In this document: positions 9,201-17,004 of the stretch, in pieces
Layout: every line of letters begins with the position of its first letter
Numbering within the stretch: the stretch's first letter is position 1
Assembly: GCF_902498195.1 (NCBI RefSeq)
Contig: NZ_CABVIY010000001.1
Location: 744,001 to 808,000 of the forward strand
Source: Pseudomonas fluorescens
Lineage (GTDB): Bacteria > Pseudomonadota > Gammaproteobacteria > Pseudomonadales > Pseudomonadaceae
Length of the DNA stretch: 64,000 bases
Direction of reading: 5' to 3'
The notes under the pieces: model-generated
The model's input: the letters and a program-made list of their open reading frames with translations, nothing else
What the model was told of the DNA's origin: nothing
Databases searched by the model: none
Translations under genes and position numbers: made by a program

Positions 9201-11743
9201 AATGCCGGGACTTGCTGCGCCGTTCGTTTGCGGCGGCGAACCGGGTCGGCGATCTGCCCTATGGCGCCTATGCGGGTAATAACCTCACCGCCGACCTGCT
9301 GTTCGCCGGCGAGCCGTTGGCCGAGGTGCAAGGCGAAGCCGAACAGGGCCTGGCGTACGCCAGGAAGGTGCGCTTCGGCCTGGTGGTTGATTTTATCGTC
9401 ACGCAATTGCTGCTGATCCGCATGCTGCGAGGCTTGACCCCCACCTTCGGTCGACTGGACGAAGGCGAGCTGAACGAGGCGGGCATCGAAGCCCACCTGT
9501 CCAGCAGCCCGGACCTGGTGCTGGCTGAGTGTCTGTACTGGGTCCGCAAACTGCAGGCCCGCTACATGGCCGACGAGCCGGCGGCGGCCATGTACGCCGC
9601 GTCCAGGGCACGGCAGTTGCTCTGGGTCTGCGAGTCGTTCTTCGAGGAGGCCGAATTTTACTTCTATGACGCCCTGGCCCGGGCGGCCTGGTGCGACGGC
9701 CTGCCGGCAGACGAGCACGGGCGGCACCTTGAGGCCATGGCTGGCGATCACTGGCAGCTCCAGTCCTGGGCGCAACAGTGCCCGGAAAATTTTGCCAGCA
9801 GGGCCGCGCTGGTCGGTGCCGAGATGGCCCGTGTCGAAGGGCGGGTGGTGGATGCCGAGTTGCTTTACGAGCAAGCCATCACCCTGGCGCAAGAGAGCGG
9901 TTTCATCCATGTCGAGGCGCTGGCCAACGAACTGGCCGCTCGTTTCTACGCGACCCGTGGCCTTGGGAAAATCGCCCGTCTCTATTTGCAGGATGCCCGC
10001 TACGCCTACCTGCGTTGGGGCGCGGATGGCAAGGTGCGGCAGCTTGAAGCCAGGCACCCGCTGCTGAGGACCGAGGAGCCTGCACCCGGCCCGACGACCA
10101 CCATGGCCACCGCGGTCGAGCACCTCGACCTGGCCACTGTGCTCAAGGTGTCCCAGGCGGTGTCGGGCGAAATCGTCCTGGAACAGCTGATCGATATGAT
10201 CATGTGCACGGCCATCGAACAGGCGGGCGCCGAGCGTGGCCTGCTGATTCTGTCGGACGCCAGTGAACACCGGATTGCTGCACAAGTGACCACCGGCGAC
10301 CACGCGACGCAGTTGCGCGATGCCCCCATCAGTTCGCAGTTGCTGCCCGAATCCGTGCTCTACCACGTCCTGCGCACCCGGGAGAGTGTGTTCCTGGACG
10401 ATGCCGTGGCCGCTCAGCCGTTCGCCGTCGACCCTTACATCCGCGAGCACCGCGCCCGCTCGATTCTCTGCCTGCCGTTGATGAACCAGGCCAAGCTGGT
10501 GGGCGCGCTCTACCTGGAAAACAACCTGGCCGCGGGTGTCTTCAGCCAGAACCGGATCGCCGTGCTCAAGCTGGTGGCGTCACAGGCGGCCATCTCGCTG
10601 GAGAATGCCCGTTTGTACCGAGAGGTCGCCGAGCGCGAGTCGAAGATCCGGCGCCTGGTGGACGCCAACATCATCGGCATCGTCGTCTGGAATGCTGACG
10701 GTGGCATTGTCGAGGCCAACGATGCGTTCCTGCGCATGCTCGACTACGCCCGCGAGGACGTGGTCTCGGGCCGCTTGCGCTGGCGGGACCTGACGGTGCC
10801 GGAGTTTCGCGAACTCAGCGAGCGCTCCATGCTGGAGGCGGTGCGCACGGGCCATGCCCGGCCATTCGAGAAGGAGTATTTCAAAAAGGATGGCAGTCGC
10901 CTGCCGGTCATCGTCGGCCTGGCCATGTTCGAAGCCAGCAGCAAGGAAGGGGTGGCTTTCGTGCTGGACCTGACCGAGCGCAAGCAGGCGGAGGAAAAAA
11001 ACCGCGAGAGCGAACGACGCTATCGCGAGGTGCAGACGGAGTTGTCCCATGCCAACCGCGTCGCGACCATGGGCCAGCTCGTGGCGTCGATCGCCCACGA
11101 AGTCAACCAGCCCATCGCCGCAGCGATTCTCAATGCCAACGCCGCACAGCGCTGGCTGAACATTCAGCCGCCCGAACTCGACGAAGTCCGTCATGTGCTC
11201 GGTCGCCTCATCATCGACGCCAACCGCGCGGCCGACGTGCTGGGCCGGATCCGTGGGCATATTCGCAAGGCACCGCCACAAAAAGGGCCGGTGGACATCA
11301 ACGCGGCCATCGGCGAAATGATCGAGTTCACCCGTGGCCAGATCATCAAGAGCGGGGCCTCGCTGCAGACGCACCTTACGGACGGCCTGCCACTCATCGA
11401 AGGCGATCGGGTGGAGCTGCAACAGGTACTGCTGAACCTGATCATGAACGCGCTTGAAGCCATGAGCAGTACAGGGGAGGGCGAGCGCCAGTTGCATATC
11501 AGCGTGGTGCGGGAGGAGGCGGATTGCCTGTTGGTCAGCGTCAGCGATTCGGGCCCCGGATTCGCGGCGGCCAACACCGAACAGGTCTTCGCGTCTTTCT
11601 ACACCACCAAACCCACGGGCATGGGGATGGGGTTGTCGATCTGTCGCTCGATCATCGAGGCACACGGGGGGCGTTTGTGGGCCAGCGCCAACCAGCCTCG
11701 CGGCGCCACGGTGCAATTCACGCTGCCCATTGCCCAGGGTTGA
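6260..11743 (+). CDS. Giant Ser/Thr kinase-like / AAA ATPase / GAF-PAS sensor histidine kinase
   Basis: 1827 residues. Domains in order: protein-kinase-like (1-270), with HKDIKPSHI as catalytic loop and TAYMAPEQ-type activation end (GTLAYMAPEQ); STAND/AAA ATPase (about 290-560), Walker A GYSGIGKSS (322-330) and Walker B LALFLDDLQW; a long helical TPR-like region (about 700-1270); GAF (about 1290-1455); PAS (about 1460-1575); histidine kinase with H-box SIAHEVNQPIAAA (His1613), N-box LLNLIMNALEAM and G-boxes DSGPGF and GMGMGLSI. The kinase-like domain has lost key residues: the DFG Asp is Gly (LTGFG), the catalytic-loop Asn is His (Asp124 and Lys126 remain) and no clear beta-3 Lys is seen. Flanked by two response regulators. 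Predicted cytoplasmic, with no membrane segment. The start could also be the ATG at 6272. Confidence 0.92.
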   Translation: MDNRMQILWGDGERIFSREVRSGAEGDCHVLVARPAAEHPLPACLGRLAHEFALKDELEGGWAVRPLELVRENGRMTLVLEDAGGEPLEPLLVAPLDTTAFLHHAIRIAVALGKLHQRGLIHKDIKPSHILVNCADGQARLTGFGLASRLPRERQAPETIAGTLAYMAPEQTGRMNRSIDSRSDLYSFGVTLYQMLTGTLPFAASDPMEWVHCHIAKKPPAPIQRVESVPQALSDMVMKLLAKTAEERYQTAAGVEQDLRRCLADWQQSRHINGFVLSEHGTSDRLLIPEKLYGREPEVETLVATFDRIIGSGAPELVLVTGYSGIGKSSVVNELHKVLVPPRGLFACGKFDQYRRDIPYSTLVQAFQSLVRTLLGKPDTELAHWCEALQQALAANARLMTDLIPELKLIIGEPPPVPPLEPQQAQHRFLQVFRRFIGVFARAEHPLALFLDDLQWLDAATLDLLEDLLTSAEVRHLMLVGAYRSNEVDVTHPLTGKLQAIRNAGGRIEEITLAPLAKGHIEQLIAEALHDELAYIEPLAQLVLDKTAGNPFFVIQFLQALAEEQLLAFDHDARRWCWDPDRIHAKGYTDNVVDLMVDKLTRLPAETQQALQQLACLGNVAGIAALSTVLGMPKAQIRGVLWEAIRQELVERVEEAYRFVHDRIHEAAYSLIPKDARAGAHLRIGRLLAAQTSAQQQDEAIFDIVGQLNRGAVLITQQGEREQLAEFNLMAGQRAKASTAYASALNYLATGAQLLHDDCWARRHGLIFALSLDMAECELLTGQLATAEKRLAALSGRARTVIERASVACLQMDVYLLLDRSDGAVAVCLDYLRHVGIEWSAHPGDDEVRREYEQIGLMLGDRAIEDLIDLPLMEDATSLVTVNALGKLFAPALQTDTNLSCLTICKAVSLSLEWGNCDASCVLYANVFRVAGRRFGDYQIGFRFGQLGCDLVERRGLTRFEASTYLCFSCFAVRWMKPVGQCRDLLRRSFAAANRVGDLPYGAYAGNNLTADLLFAGEPLAEVQGEAEQGLAYARKVRFGLVVDFIVTQLLLIRMLRGLTPTFGRLDEGELNEAGIEAHLSSSPDLVLAECLYWVRKLQARYMADEPAAAMYAASRARQLLWVCESFFEEAEFYFYDALARAAWCDGLPADEHGRHLEAMAGDHWQLQSWAQQCPENFASRAALVGAEMARVEGRVVDAELLYEQAITLAQESGFIHVEALANELAARFYATRGLGKIARLYLQDARYAYLRWGADGKVRQLEARHPLLRTEEPAPGPTTTMATAVEHLDLATVLKVSQAVSGEIVLEQLIDMIMCTAIEQAGAERGLLILSDASEHRIAAQVTTGDHATQLRDAPISSQLLPESVLYHVLRTRESVFLDDAVAAQPFAVDPYIREHRARSILCLPLMNQAKLVGALYLENNLAAGVFSQNRIAVLKLVASQAAISLENARLYREVAERESKIRRLVDANIIGIVVWNADGGIVEANDAFLRMLDYAREDVVSGRLRWRDLTVPEFRELSERSMLEAVRTGHARPFEKEYFKKDGSRLPVIVGLAMFEASSKEGVAFVLDLTERKQAEEKNRESERRYREVQTELSHANRVATMGQLVASIAHEVNQPIAAAILNANAAQRWLNIQPPELDEVRHVLGRLIIDANRAADVLGRIRGHIRKAPPQKGPVDINAAIGEMIEFTRGQIIKSGASLQTHLTDGLPLIEGDRVELQQVLLNLIMNALEAMSSTGEGERQLHISVVREEADCLLVSVSDSGPGFAAANTEQVFASFYTTKPTGMGMGLSICRSIIEAHGGRLWASANQPRGATVQFTLPIAQG

Positions 11744-11784
11744 GTGCGTATAAATCATACTTAGGTTTAACGGGCGCATATTAA

Positions 11785-11800
11785 TGGTTCGAATGAACCA
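11785..11800. promoter_or_regulatory. Palindrome upstream of the LRAT gene
   Basis: TGGTTC-GAAT-GAACCA is a perfect dyad in the 128-bp gap after the hybrid kinase, about 72 bases before the LRAT start. It could be a repressor or activator operator; no U-tract follows, so it is not a terminator. Confidence 0.35.
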
Positions 11801-11871
11801 ATCGCTTGTACAAATGAAGTGCTGCCATCCAGGAGATACAGTCCGCATCAAGGATTGCGGAGGCTTTTATC

Positions 11872-12477
11872 GTGAAAAGCTTAATGGCCCATTTTATTGA
11901 AGGTGCTGTATTACTTCGTCAGGCGGCGCGGGTGGTAGCCGCGTCAATGATGACAGCCGCAGGGTGTTGTTCAGACGTTCGTCTGTTCCACTGTGACTGG
12001 CTTGCCCTCCCGCGCATTGGCAGTGGCCTGGCAGAGTCGTGGAAGAATTCACTGAGTCCGCTGGCGGTCGATCAGGCATTGATGCGCTTGCCTGTGGGTT
12101 CGCACCTGATCAGTCCGCGTCGATTCTACATTCATCACGGGATACACCTGGGGGGCGGGCGCGTCGCCCACTATTGCGGGTACAGCGGTTCATTCAGGCC
12201 GGGGCCCGTCGAGGTCACCGATCTTGAAAGTTTCGCCAATGGCAGGCCCGTATGGATAGTTCAAGAGCCGTGCAATTACTCCAATGATGAAATCGTCAAT
12301 CGTGCGTATTCGAGAGTCGGTGAAAACAGCTACAAAATCCTATCCAACAACTGCGAACATTTTTGTAGTTGGTGCACGCGTGGGAAAAGTTACAGCGTCC
12401 AGGTCGACGCACTTCTGCATTCACCCCGGCATTTCTTTTCCATGATCCGGGCCTTGAAAACCTGCTTTATTGCGTAG
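11872..12477 (+). CDS. LRAT-family (lecithin retinol acyltransferase-like) protein
   Basis: 201 residues. A circularly permuted NlpC/P60-type core starts near 75: YIHHGIHLGGGRVAHY supplies His residues 89 and 100, and SNNCEHFCSWC supplies the nucleophile Cys161. These are the residues LRAT/HRASLS proteins use for acyl transfer or phospholipid hydrolysis. The N-terminal 30 residues (EGAVLLRQAARVVAASMMTAA) are moderately hydrophobic and could be a signal or membrane-associating segment. The start is GTG at 11872, supported by GGAGG nine bases upstream; the ATG four codons later is too far from that site. Same strand as the hybrid kinase and the following response regulator. Substrate unknown. 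Confidence 0.82.
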   Translation: MKSLMAHFIEGAVLLRQAARVVAASMMTAAGCCSDVRLFHCDWLALPRIGSGLAESWKNSLSPLAVDQALMRLPVGSHLISPRRFYIHHGIHLGGGRVAHYCGYSGSFRPGPVEVTDLESFANGRPVWIVQEPCNYSNDEIVNRAYSRVGENSYKILSNNCEHFCSWCTRGKSYSVQVDALLHSPRHFFSMIRALKTCFIA

Positions 12478-12574
12478 CGTTTGCAAGGCCAGCTGTTGCA
12501 CCTGGCGCCACTCGGGACAGCAAACTACGCTGTGCTACACTTTTTTTTCCGTCCATTTCCGAAGAGTGTCGTGC

Positions 12575-13219
12575 ATGAACGCTCCGTTCAATGAGCCGCA
12601 AAGCAATGGTTCTATGGTGTTCGTGGTGGATGACGATGCCTCCATCCGCGAGGCATTGAGCAACCTGTTGCGATCTGCCGGCATTCGAGTCGAGACGTTC
12701 GCCTCCACCGCGGAGTTTCTGCGCAAACCGACGAGCGACGGCGCCAGCTGCCTGGTGCTGGATGTGCGACTTCAAGGGAACAGCGGCCTGGACTTCCAGC
12801 GCCAACTGGTTGAATCAAACACCCGTATTCCGATTATCTTCATCACCGGCCATGGGGACATCGAAATGTCCGTCAAGGCGATGAAGGCGGGCGCCGTGGA
12901 CTTTCTGGCCAAACCCTTTCGTGAACAGGACCTGCTGGACGCGGTGTCCGCCGCACTCCAGACCGATGTCCGGCGCCGGGAGATCGAGCGGCAATCCTCG
13001 GATCTGCAGGCGCACTACCAGTCGCTGACCGCGCGTGAGCGAGAGGTGATGGCACTGGCGGTCAAGGGGCTGATGAATAAGCAGATCGCAGGGCAGATGA
13101 ACCTCAGCGAAATCACCATCAAGATTCACCGGGCCCATGCCATGAAGAAGATGCACGCCAAGTCGTTTGCCGACCTGGTGCGGATGGCGGAGGCATTGGG
13201 GGTTGGGCGCGGTCTTTGA
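12575..13219 (+). CDS. FixJ/NarL-type response regulator
   Basis: 214 residues from the ATG at 12575 (GAAGAG upstream). Receiver domain with VVDDDAS, phosphoacceptor Asp63 in LVLDVRLQG, IIFITGHGD and DFLAKPFRE; then a LuxR-type helix-turn-helix (about 147-205) starting SLTAREREVMALAVKGLMNKQ. It is the same strand as the hybrid kinase, with the LRAT gene between, so it is the best candidate for its transcriptional output. The receiver is of the FixJ group, commonly activated by soluble PAS kinases. Confidence 0.9.
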   Translation: MNAPFNEPQSNGSMVFVVDDDASIREALSNLLRSAGIRVETFASTAEFLRKPTSDGASCLVLDVRLQGNSGLDFQRQLVESNTRIPIIFITGHGDIEMSVKAMKAGAVDFLAKPFREQDLLDAVSAALQTDVRRREIERQSSDLQAHYQSLTAREREVMALAVKGLMNKQIAGQMNLSEITIKIHRAHAMKKMHAKSFADLVRMAEALGVGRGL

Positions 13220-13263
13220 TGGGGGCCTGCATTTTTGAGGCGGATGGAGGTAGTCACAGGTTG

Positions 13264-13448
13264 CGAGGCGGCCTGAAAGCCGACCTGATTTTGCAGTTGC
13301 CCTCAATCCCTGTGGGAGCGGGCTTGCTCGCGAAGGCGGTGTGTCAGTCAATGCATGTGTCAGCTGACACACCGCCTTCGCGAGCAAGCCCGCTCCCACA
13401 TTAGATCGCGGATGCACCTGAAATCAGGTCGGCTTTAAGGCCGCCTCG
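13264..13448. repeat. Composite palindrome: REP pair inside larger inverted arms
   Basis: The core is a REP pair with 37-bp perfect arms (13311-13347 and 13364-13400). It is enclosed by a second inverted pair of 28 bp (13264-13291 and 13421-13448, one mismatch) containing GGCCTTAAAGCCGACCTG. The same outer arms recur around the REP pair at 25942-26104 and on the left side of the element at 38 kb. The rest of the 444-bp gap up to the MBL gene shows no gene. Confidence 0.85.
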
Positions 13449-13663
13449 TTTTTGCTTTTCGCGGTGAGCGTCCCCCCCCCACACAACCCCGCCTATCCAT
13501 CTGTTGGCAACGATCAAGCTTAAGTGCATGCCCGCTATACCCCCGTATGGTTACAAACCCGGTGCGCCGCGATGCACACTCTCTCTCAGGGCGATCCGTC
13601 GCTCTCGCGCCGAGAGAAGGCCTTTTGCCTGAGCATCTTGACCCACAAAACAGGAGAGCGACC

Positions 13664-14632
13664 ATGACAACGCATCTGGACTACCCAACCCAAAGCAACG
13701 CCCAACATGCGCCGGCCATCAGCGCGCACAATGCCCCGCATCAGGGTGTGGCGGGATTCGAGGAGCTGGTGCCTTCGCGCTACGCACTGCGGGTTGGCGA
13801 GATTGATGTGCTGGTGGTCAGCGACGGCGTGTTGCCGCTGCCGACCGCCACCATGTCGACCAATGCCGACCCCGTTGCCCGCGCAGCCTGGTTCAAGGAC
13901 ATGTTCCTGGGGCCGGACGCGTTCGATTGGGCGCTGAACGTTTTGGTGGTGCGCAGCGGCAACCAGACCATTCTGGTCGACGCTGGGCTGGGCGGGCAGT
14001 TCCCGGGCTTTCCGCGGGCCGGGCAGTTTCCCAAACGGCTGGAAGCGGCCGGCATCGATCTGGCGTCGGTGACCGACATTGTGATCACCCACATGCACAT
14101 GGACCATATTGGCGGGCTGCTGGTCGACGAAGTGAAGAACCGGCTGCGTCCGGACGTGCGGATCCATGTTTCGGCGACCGAGGTCGCGTTCTGGGAGTCG
14201 CCGGATTTCTCCATGACCGAGATGCCGTCGCCAGTGCCGGACGTCCTGCGGGCAACCGCGCAGCAGTTCATCAACGACTATCGCAGCCAGGTGCGCACCT
14301 TCGAGCAAGAGCATGAGGTGGCGCCGGGCGTGGTCGTCAAACTCACCGGCGGCCACACCCCAGGGCACAGCGTCGTCTACGTGACGTCCGGCGGCGAGCG
14401 CTTGACCTTCGCCGGCGATGCGCTGTTCCCCGTCGCGTTCGAACACCCCGACTGGCACAACGGTTTCGAGCATGATCCCGAGGAGTCGGTTCGCGTTCGG
14501 GTCCGCCTCATGCAGGAGGCGGCGGCGAGCGGCGAGTGGTTCGTCGCCACGCATCTGCCGTTCCCCTCCGTTGGCCGGGTAGCCATCGACGGTGACGCCT
14601 TTCGCTGGGTAGCGGGTTTCTGGGACTACTGA
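13664..14632 (+). CDS. MBL-fold metallo-hydrolase
   Basis: 322 residues from the ATG at 13664, which has CAGGAG upstream. Metallo-beta-lactamase fold with the metal motif THMHMDH (His143, His145, Asp147, His148), a GGHTPGH second metal ligand and FAGDALFP supplying the bridging Asp. The sequence is of the lactonase/hydrolase branch of the fold (AiiA-like and related enzymes), but the substrate cannot be assigned. A lipobox or signal is absent, so it is cytoplasmic. It stands alone between the composite repeat and the convergent GntR gene. Confidence 0.85.
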   Translation: MTTHLDYPTQSNAQHAPAISAHNAPHQGVAGFEELVPSRYALRVGEIDVLVVSDGVLPLPTATMSTNADPVARAAWFKDMFLGPDAFDWALNVLVVRSGNQTILVDAGLGGQFPGFPRAGQFPKRLEAAGIDLASVTDIVITHMHMDHIGGLLVDEVKNRLRPDVRIHVSATEVAFWESPDFSMTEMPSPVPDVLRATAQQFINDYRSQVRTFEQEHEVAPGVVVKLTGGHTPGHSVVYVTSGGERLTFAGDALFPVAFEHPDWHNGFEHDPEESVRVRVRLMQEAAASGEWFVATHLPFPSVGRVAIDGDAFRWVAGFWDY

Positions 14633-14798
14633 CCGCTTGCAGGGTCAGGTCCTCCGTCCAGGCCGGTGCAGCCAGCGGCCGGGCGGAGGGCCCGGAAATT
14701 CCGGCCATTGTCCTGCTGACCGGTGCCCGGGTGTCTGAGGGCGCAATCGGTGTCTTACTTGTAGAACAAAGAAACAACCTCTTTCCCGCCCCCCAACC

Positions 14799-15533
14799 CT
14801 AGAAAAACTTGATCTCGTAACCGAATCGCGAGGCTGCGCTGACGATATGCTGCCCCATGATCTGGCGCGCCGCCGGGGCATTGCGGTCGATGAACGCCTG
14901 CACCAGTTCTTCATGTTCTCCGCGCGCCGCATGGGGAATATTGCTGTAGGCGGGGCCTCGTCGCGCAAAGTTCATGGTGATCAGTGCCCGCATCGGTTCG
15001 AGCACCGTGCGGATCATGGTCTCGAGATAATCGTTGCCTGATGCGGCCGCCACCGCCCGATGAAAGTCGAGGTCCGCGTTGACGGTGTCCAGCGTTGGTT
15101 CACCTTCGTACTGCATCCGCAGGACGGCTTCCTGAATCGTTTTGAGCTTGCGCGCAGTCATGTGCGCCGCGGTCAGCGCGGCGGCCTGGCTCTCCAGGAC
15201 GGCCCGTACTTCGAACATGTTGCGAATCGTATTGTCACCGTCCAGCACCGGCGCAGCCTCACGCGGCGCTGAGGGCTCCGGCGATTGAGTCGCGGCCGAG
15301 ACGAAGACGCCCACGCCCTGGCGTGACTGGATCAGCCCCTGCGCCCGCAGCGTCGCGATGCCCTCCCGTACGACGTTCCTGCTCACGCCGAAGTTTTGCG
15401 CGAGAAACTGCTCGGTCGGCAAGCGGTCACCCGGACGCAGTCGTCCCGAGGCGATCTCGTCGCTCAACGAGCGGGCGATGTGCTCGGCTAGATGAGGTCG
15501 CCGCGCCACGGGTTGCACATTCATTTCACTCAT
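14799..15533 (-). CDS. FadR-subfamily GntR transcriptional regulator
   Basis: 244 residues. N-terminal winged helix (about 14-80) with LPTEQFLAQNFGVSRNVVRE and the wing GVGVFV, followed by an FCD effector domain (about 100-235) with FEVRAVLESQAAALTA, DLDFHRAVAAASGN and the metal-binding His pattern ending HEELVQAF and GQHI. FCD regulators bind small organic acids. Divergent from the enolase-superfamily gene and its transporter, which it presumably represses until the substrate is present. Confidence 0.9.
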   Translation of the reverse strand: MSEMNVQPVARRPHLAEHIARSLSDEIASGRLRPGDRLPTEQFLAQNFGVSRNVVREGIATLRAQGLIQSRQGVGVFVSAATQSPEPSAPREAAPVLDGDNTIRNMFEVRAVLESQAAALTAAHMTARKLKTIQEAVLRMQYEGEPTLDTVNADLDFHRAVAAASGNDYLETMIRTVLEPMRALITMNFARRGPAYSNIPHAARGEHEELVQAFIDRNAPAARQIMGQHIVSAASRFGYEIKFF

Positions 15534-15720
15534 GTTCGTTCGTCCCTCTCACTTGTCTACTTAATCTACATCAGGCGACTTGTTCCCGTCAGTTAAAACT
15601 GAAATGTAAAATCCATATTTCAGAATAAAACCTTTTAAATCAATTGGATAGGATGAATATAGACGAAAGTCTGCAAGCGGGTTGTAGTTGTTCAGTTGAA
15701 GGACAACAGAACGTCATGTA

Positions 15721-15734
15721 GGTTGTTCTCAACC
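15721..15734. promoter_or_regulatory. Inverted repeat, candidate GntR operator
   Basis: GGTTG-TTCT-CAACC is a perfect dyad in the 260-bp gntR/enolase-family gap, 60 bases before the enzyme start codon. Position and symmetry suit an operator; it is not an obvious match to the classical FadR consensus. Confidence 0.35.
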
Positions 15735-15793
15735 GGACGCGGTCGAGAACCAGTCGCCGCGCCACCTTTGCAACCTGCTTGAGGCGAAGTCCT

Positions 15794-16900
15794 ATGAAAA
15801 TTGCCAGCATTGAAACCATTCCTCTGCGAATTCCCTTCACGACGGGTGGCAAGTCGGCCGGTGGGGTCTGGGGGCCGAAAGACCTTCAGATGGTCGATTC
15901 CCTCGTGGTCAAGATCACCACCGATGACGGCATCGTCGGTTGGGGCGAAACCTTCGGCTTCACCGCGATACCGGCAGTGAAAAGGGTGATCGATACGATC
16001 CTGGCCCCCGAGCTGATTGGCAGTGACGCCACGCGGCGCGAGAAATTGCAGGGCGACCTGCAGAAGAAGTTTCACGTCTTTGGTCGCAGCGGCGCGTTCA
16101 TCTACGGCCTGTCGGCGATTGATATCGCGCTGTGGGATATCGCTGGCAAAGCGGCCGGTCAACCGATCTACCAGCTGCTGGGCGGCAGTGAGGCCACTTC
16201 GCTGGCGGCGTATGCCAGCCTGATCCGCTATGCCGATCCCGAACTCATCCGCATCAATGTGCAGCGCGCGGTCAACAGCGGCTTCCGCCACCTCAAGCTG
16301 CATGAAGTGGATATCGAGGTCATCCGCGCCGCGTGCGAAGCCGCCGGTCCCGACGTGGAAATCACCCTCGACGTCAACGCCCCCTGGTCCGTGCGCGAAG
16401 CGCTGGACATGACCGAGAAACTCCGCCCGTTGAATCTGCGCTGGATCGAAGAACCGGTGTGGCCGCCGGAAAACTACGCGGGCCTGGCGACGGTCCGCCA
16501 GCAGGGCGGCATTCCCGTGGCGGCCGGCGAGAATGCGTCGACGCTGATGGACTTCCAGCACCTGCTGGAAGCCGGCGCGGTCGATTTCGTCCAGCCCAGC
16601 CCGGCGAAAATGGGCGGCATCACCGAACTGCAAAAAGTCTATGCCCTGGCCAACGCCCATGGCGTCACCGTGATGGTCCACGCCTTTTATGACGGTCCCG
16701 GCCTGTTGGCCGCCGTACATGGCAGTGCCGCCCTGGGCGGTGCGAAGTCACTGGTCGAGTGGCGCTACTTCGACCTCGAAGCCCAACTCTATGGCGACGC
16801 CATCATTCCGCGTAACGGCCGCATCGACGTACCGCAAGGCCCGGGGCTTGGCATCGAGCCGGATGAGGACGTCATTCGCGATTACCGCTTCGAACCCTGA
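15794..16900 (+). CDS. Mandelate racemase / muconate lactonizing enzyme family protein
   Basis: 368 residues from the ATG at 15794 (GAGGCGAAG upstream). Enolase superfamily: N-terminal capping domain, then a TIM barrel with Lys168 in LKLHE, metal ligands Asp193 (TLDVNAPW), Glu219 or Glu220 (WIEEPVWP) and Glu246 (AAGENAS), and a candidate base His296 (VMVHAFYDG). The second-strand motif reads K-x-H rather than the K-x-K of mandelate racemase, so the reaction is probably a dehydration or cycloisomerisation of an acid other than mandelate (inference). The AEC carrier follows 104 bases downstream, and the GntR regulator is divergent. Confidence 0.88.
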   Translation: MKIASIETIPLRIPFTTGGKSAGGVWGPKDLQMVDSLVVKITTDDGIVGWGETFGFTAIPAVKRVIDTILAPELIGSDATRREKLQGDLQKKFHVFGRSGAFIYGLSAIDIALWDIAGKAAGQPIYQLLGGSEATSLAAYASLIRYADPELIRINVQRAVNSGFRHLKLHEVDIEVIRAACEAAGPDVEITLDVNAPWSVREALDMTEKLRPLNLRWIEEPVWPPENYAGLATVRQQGGIPVAAGENASTLMDFQHLLEAGAVDFVQPSPAKMGGITELQKVYALANAHGVTVMVHAFYDGPGLLAAVHGSAALGGAKSLVEWRYFDLEAQLYGDAIIPRNGRIDVPQGPGLGIEPDEDVIRDYRFEP

Positions 16901-16929
16901 CCACACCGACCACCGGGTCATTGCCGCAT

Positions 16930-16959
16930 TGATCGGGGCCTTCGCATCGGCCTCGATCA
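16930..16959. promoter_or_regulatory. Imperfect inverted repeat between enzyme and carrier
   Basis: TGATCGGGGCC and GGCCTCGATCA (10 of 11 positions complementary, 8-base loop) lie in the 104-bp gap. There is no U-tract, so it may be a second operator or an mRNA hairpin that sets relative expression of the two genes. Confidence 0.3.
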
Positions 16960-17004
16960 GCCATGGCGACATTCTTGATAAAAATAAATACGAGGATTGA
17001 CGAA

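Noticed and set aside
7292-10450. A 1052-codon open frame antisense to the giant hybrid kinase
   Set aside because: It is a shadow of GC-rich coding sequence on the opposite strand; no domain, signal or ribosome site, and the plus-strand frame has clear kinase, ATPase and histidine-kinase motifs.
13311-13400. Repeated palindromes that could be mistaken for a CRISPR array
   Set aside because: Units are dispersed, paired and inverted, with no regular direct repeats or spacers and no cas genes; they are REP-type elements.
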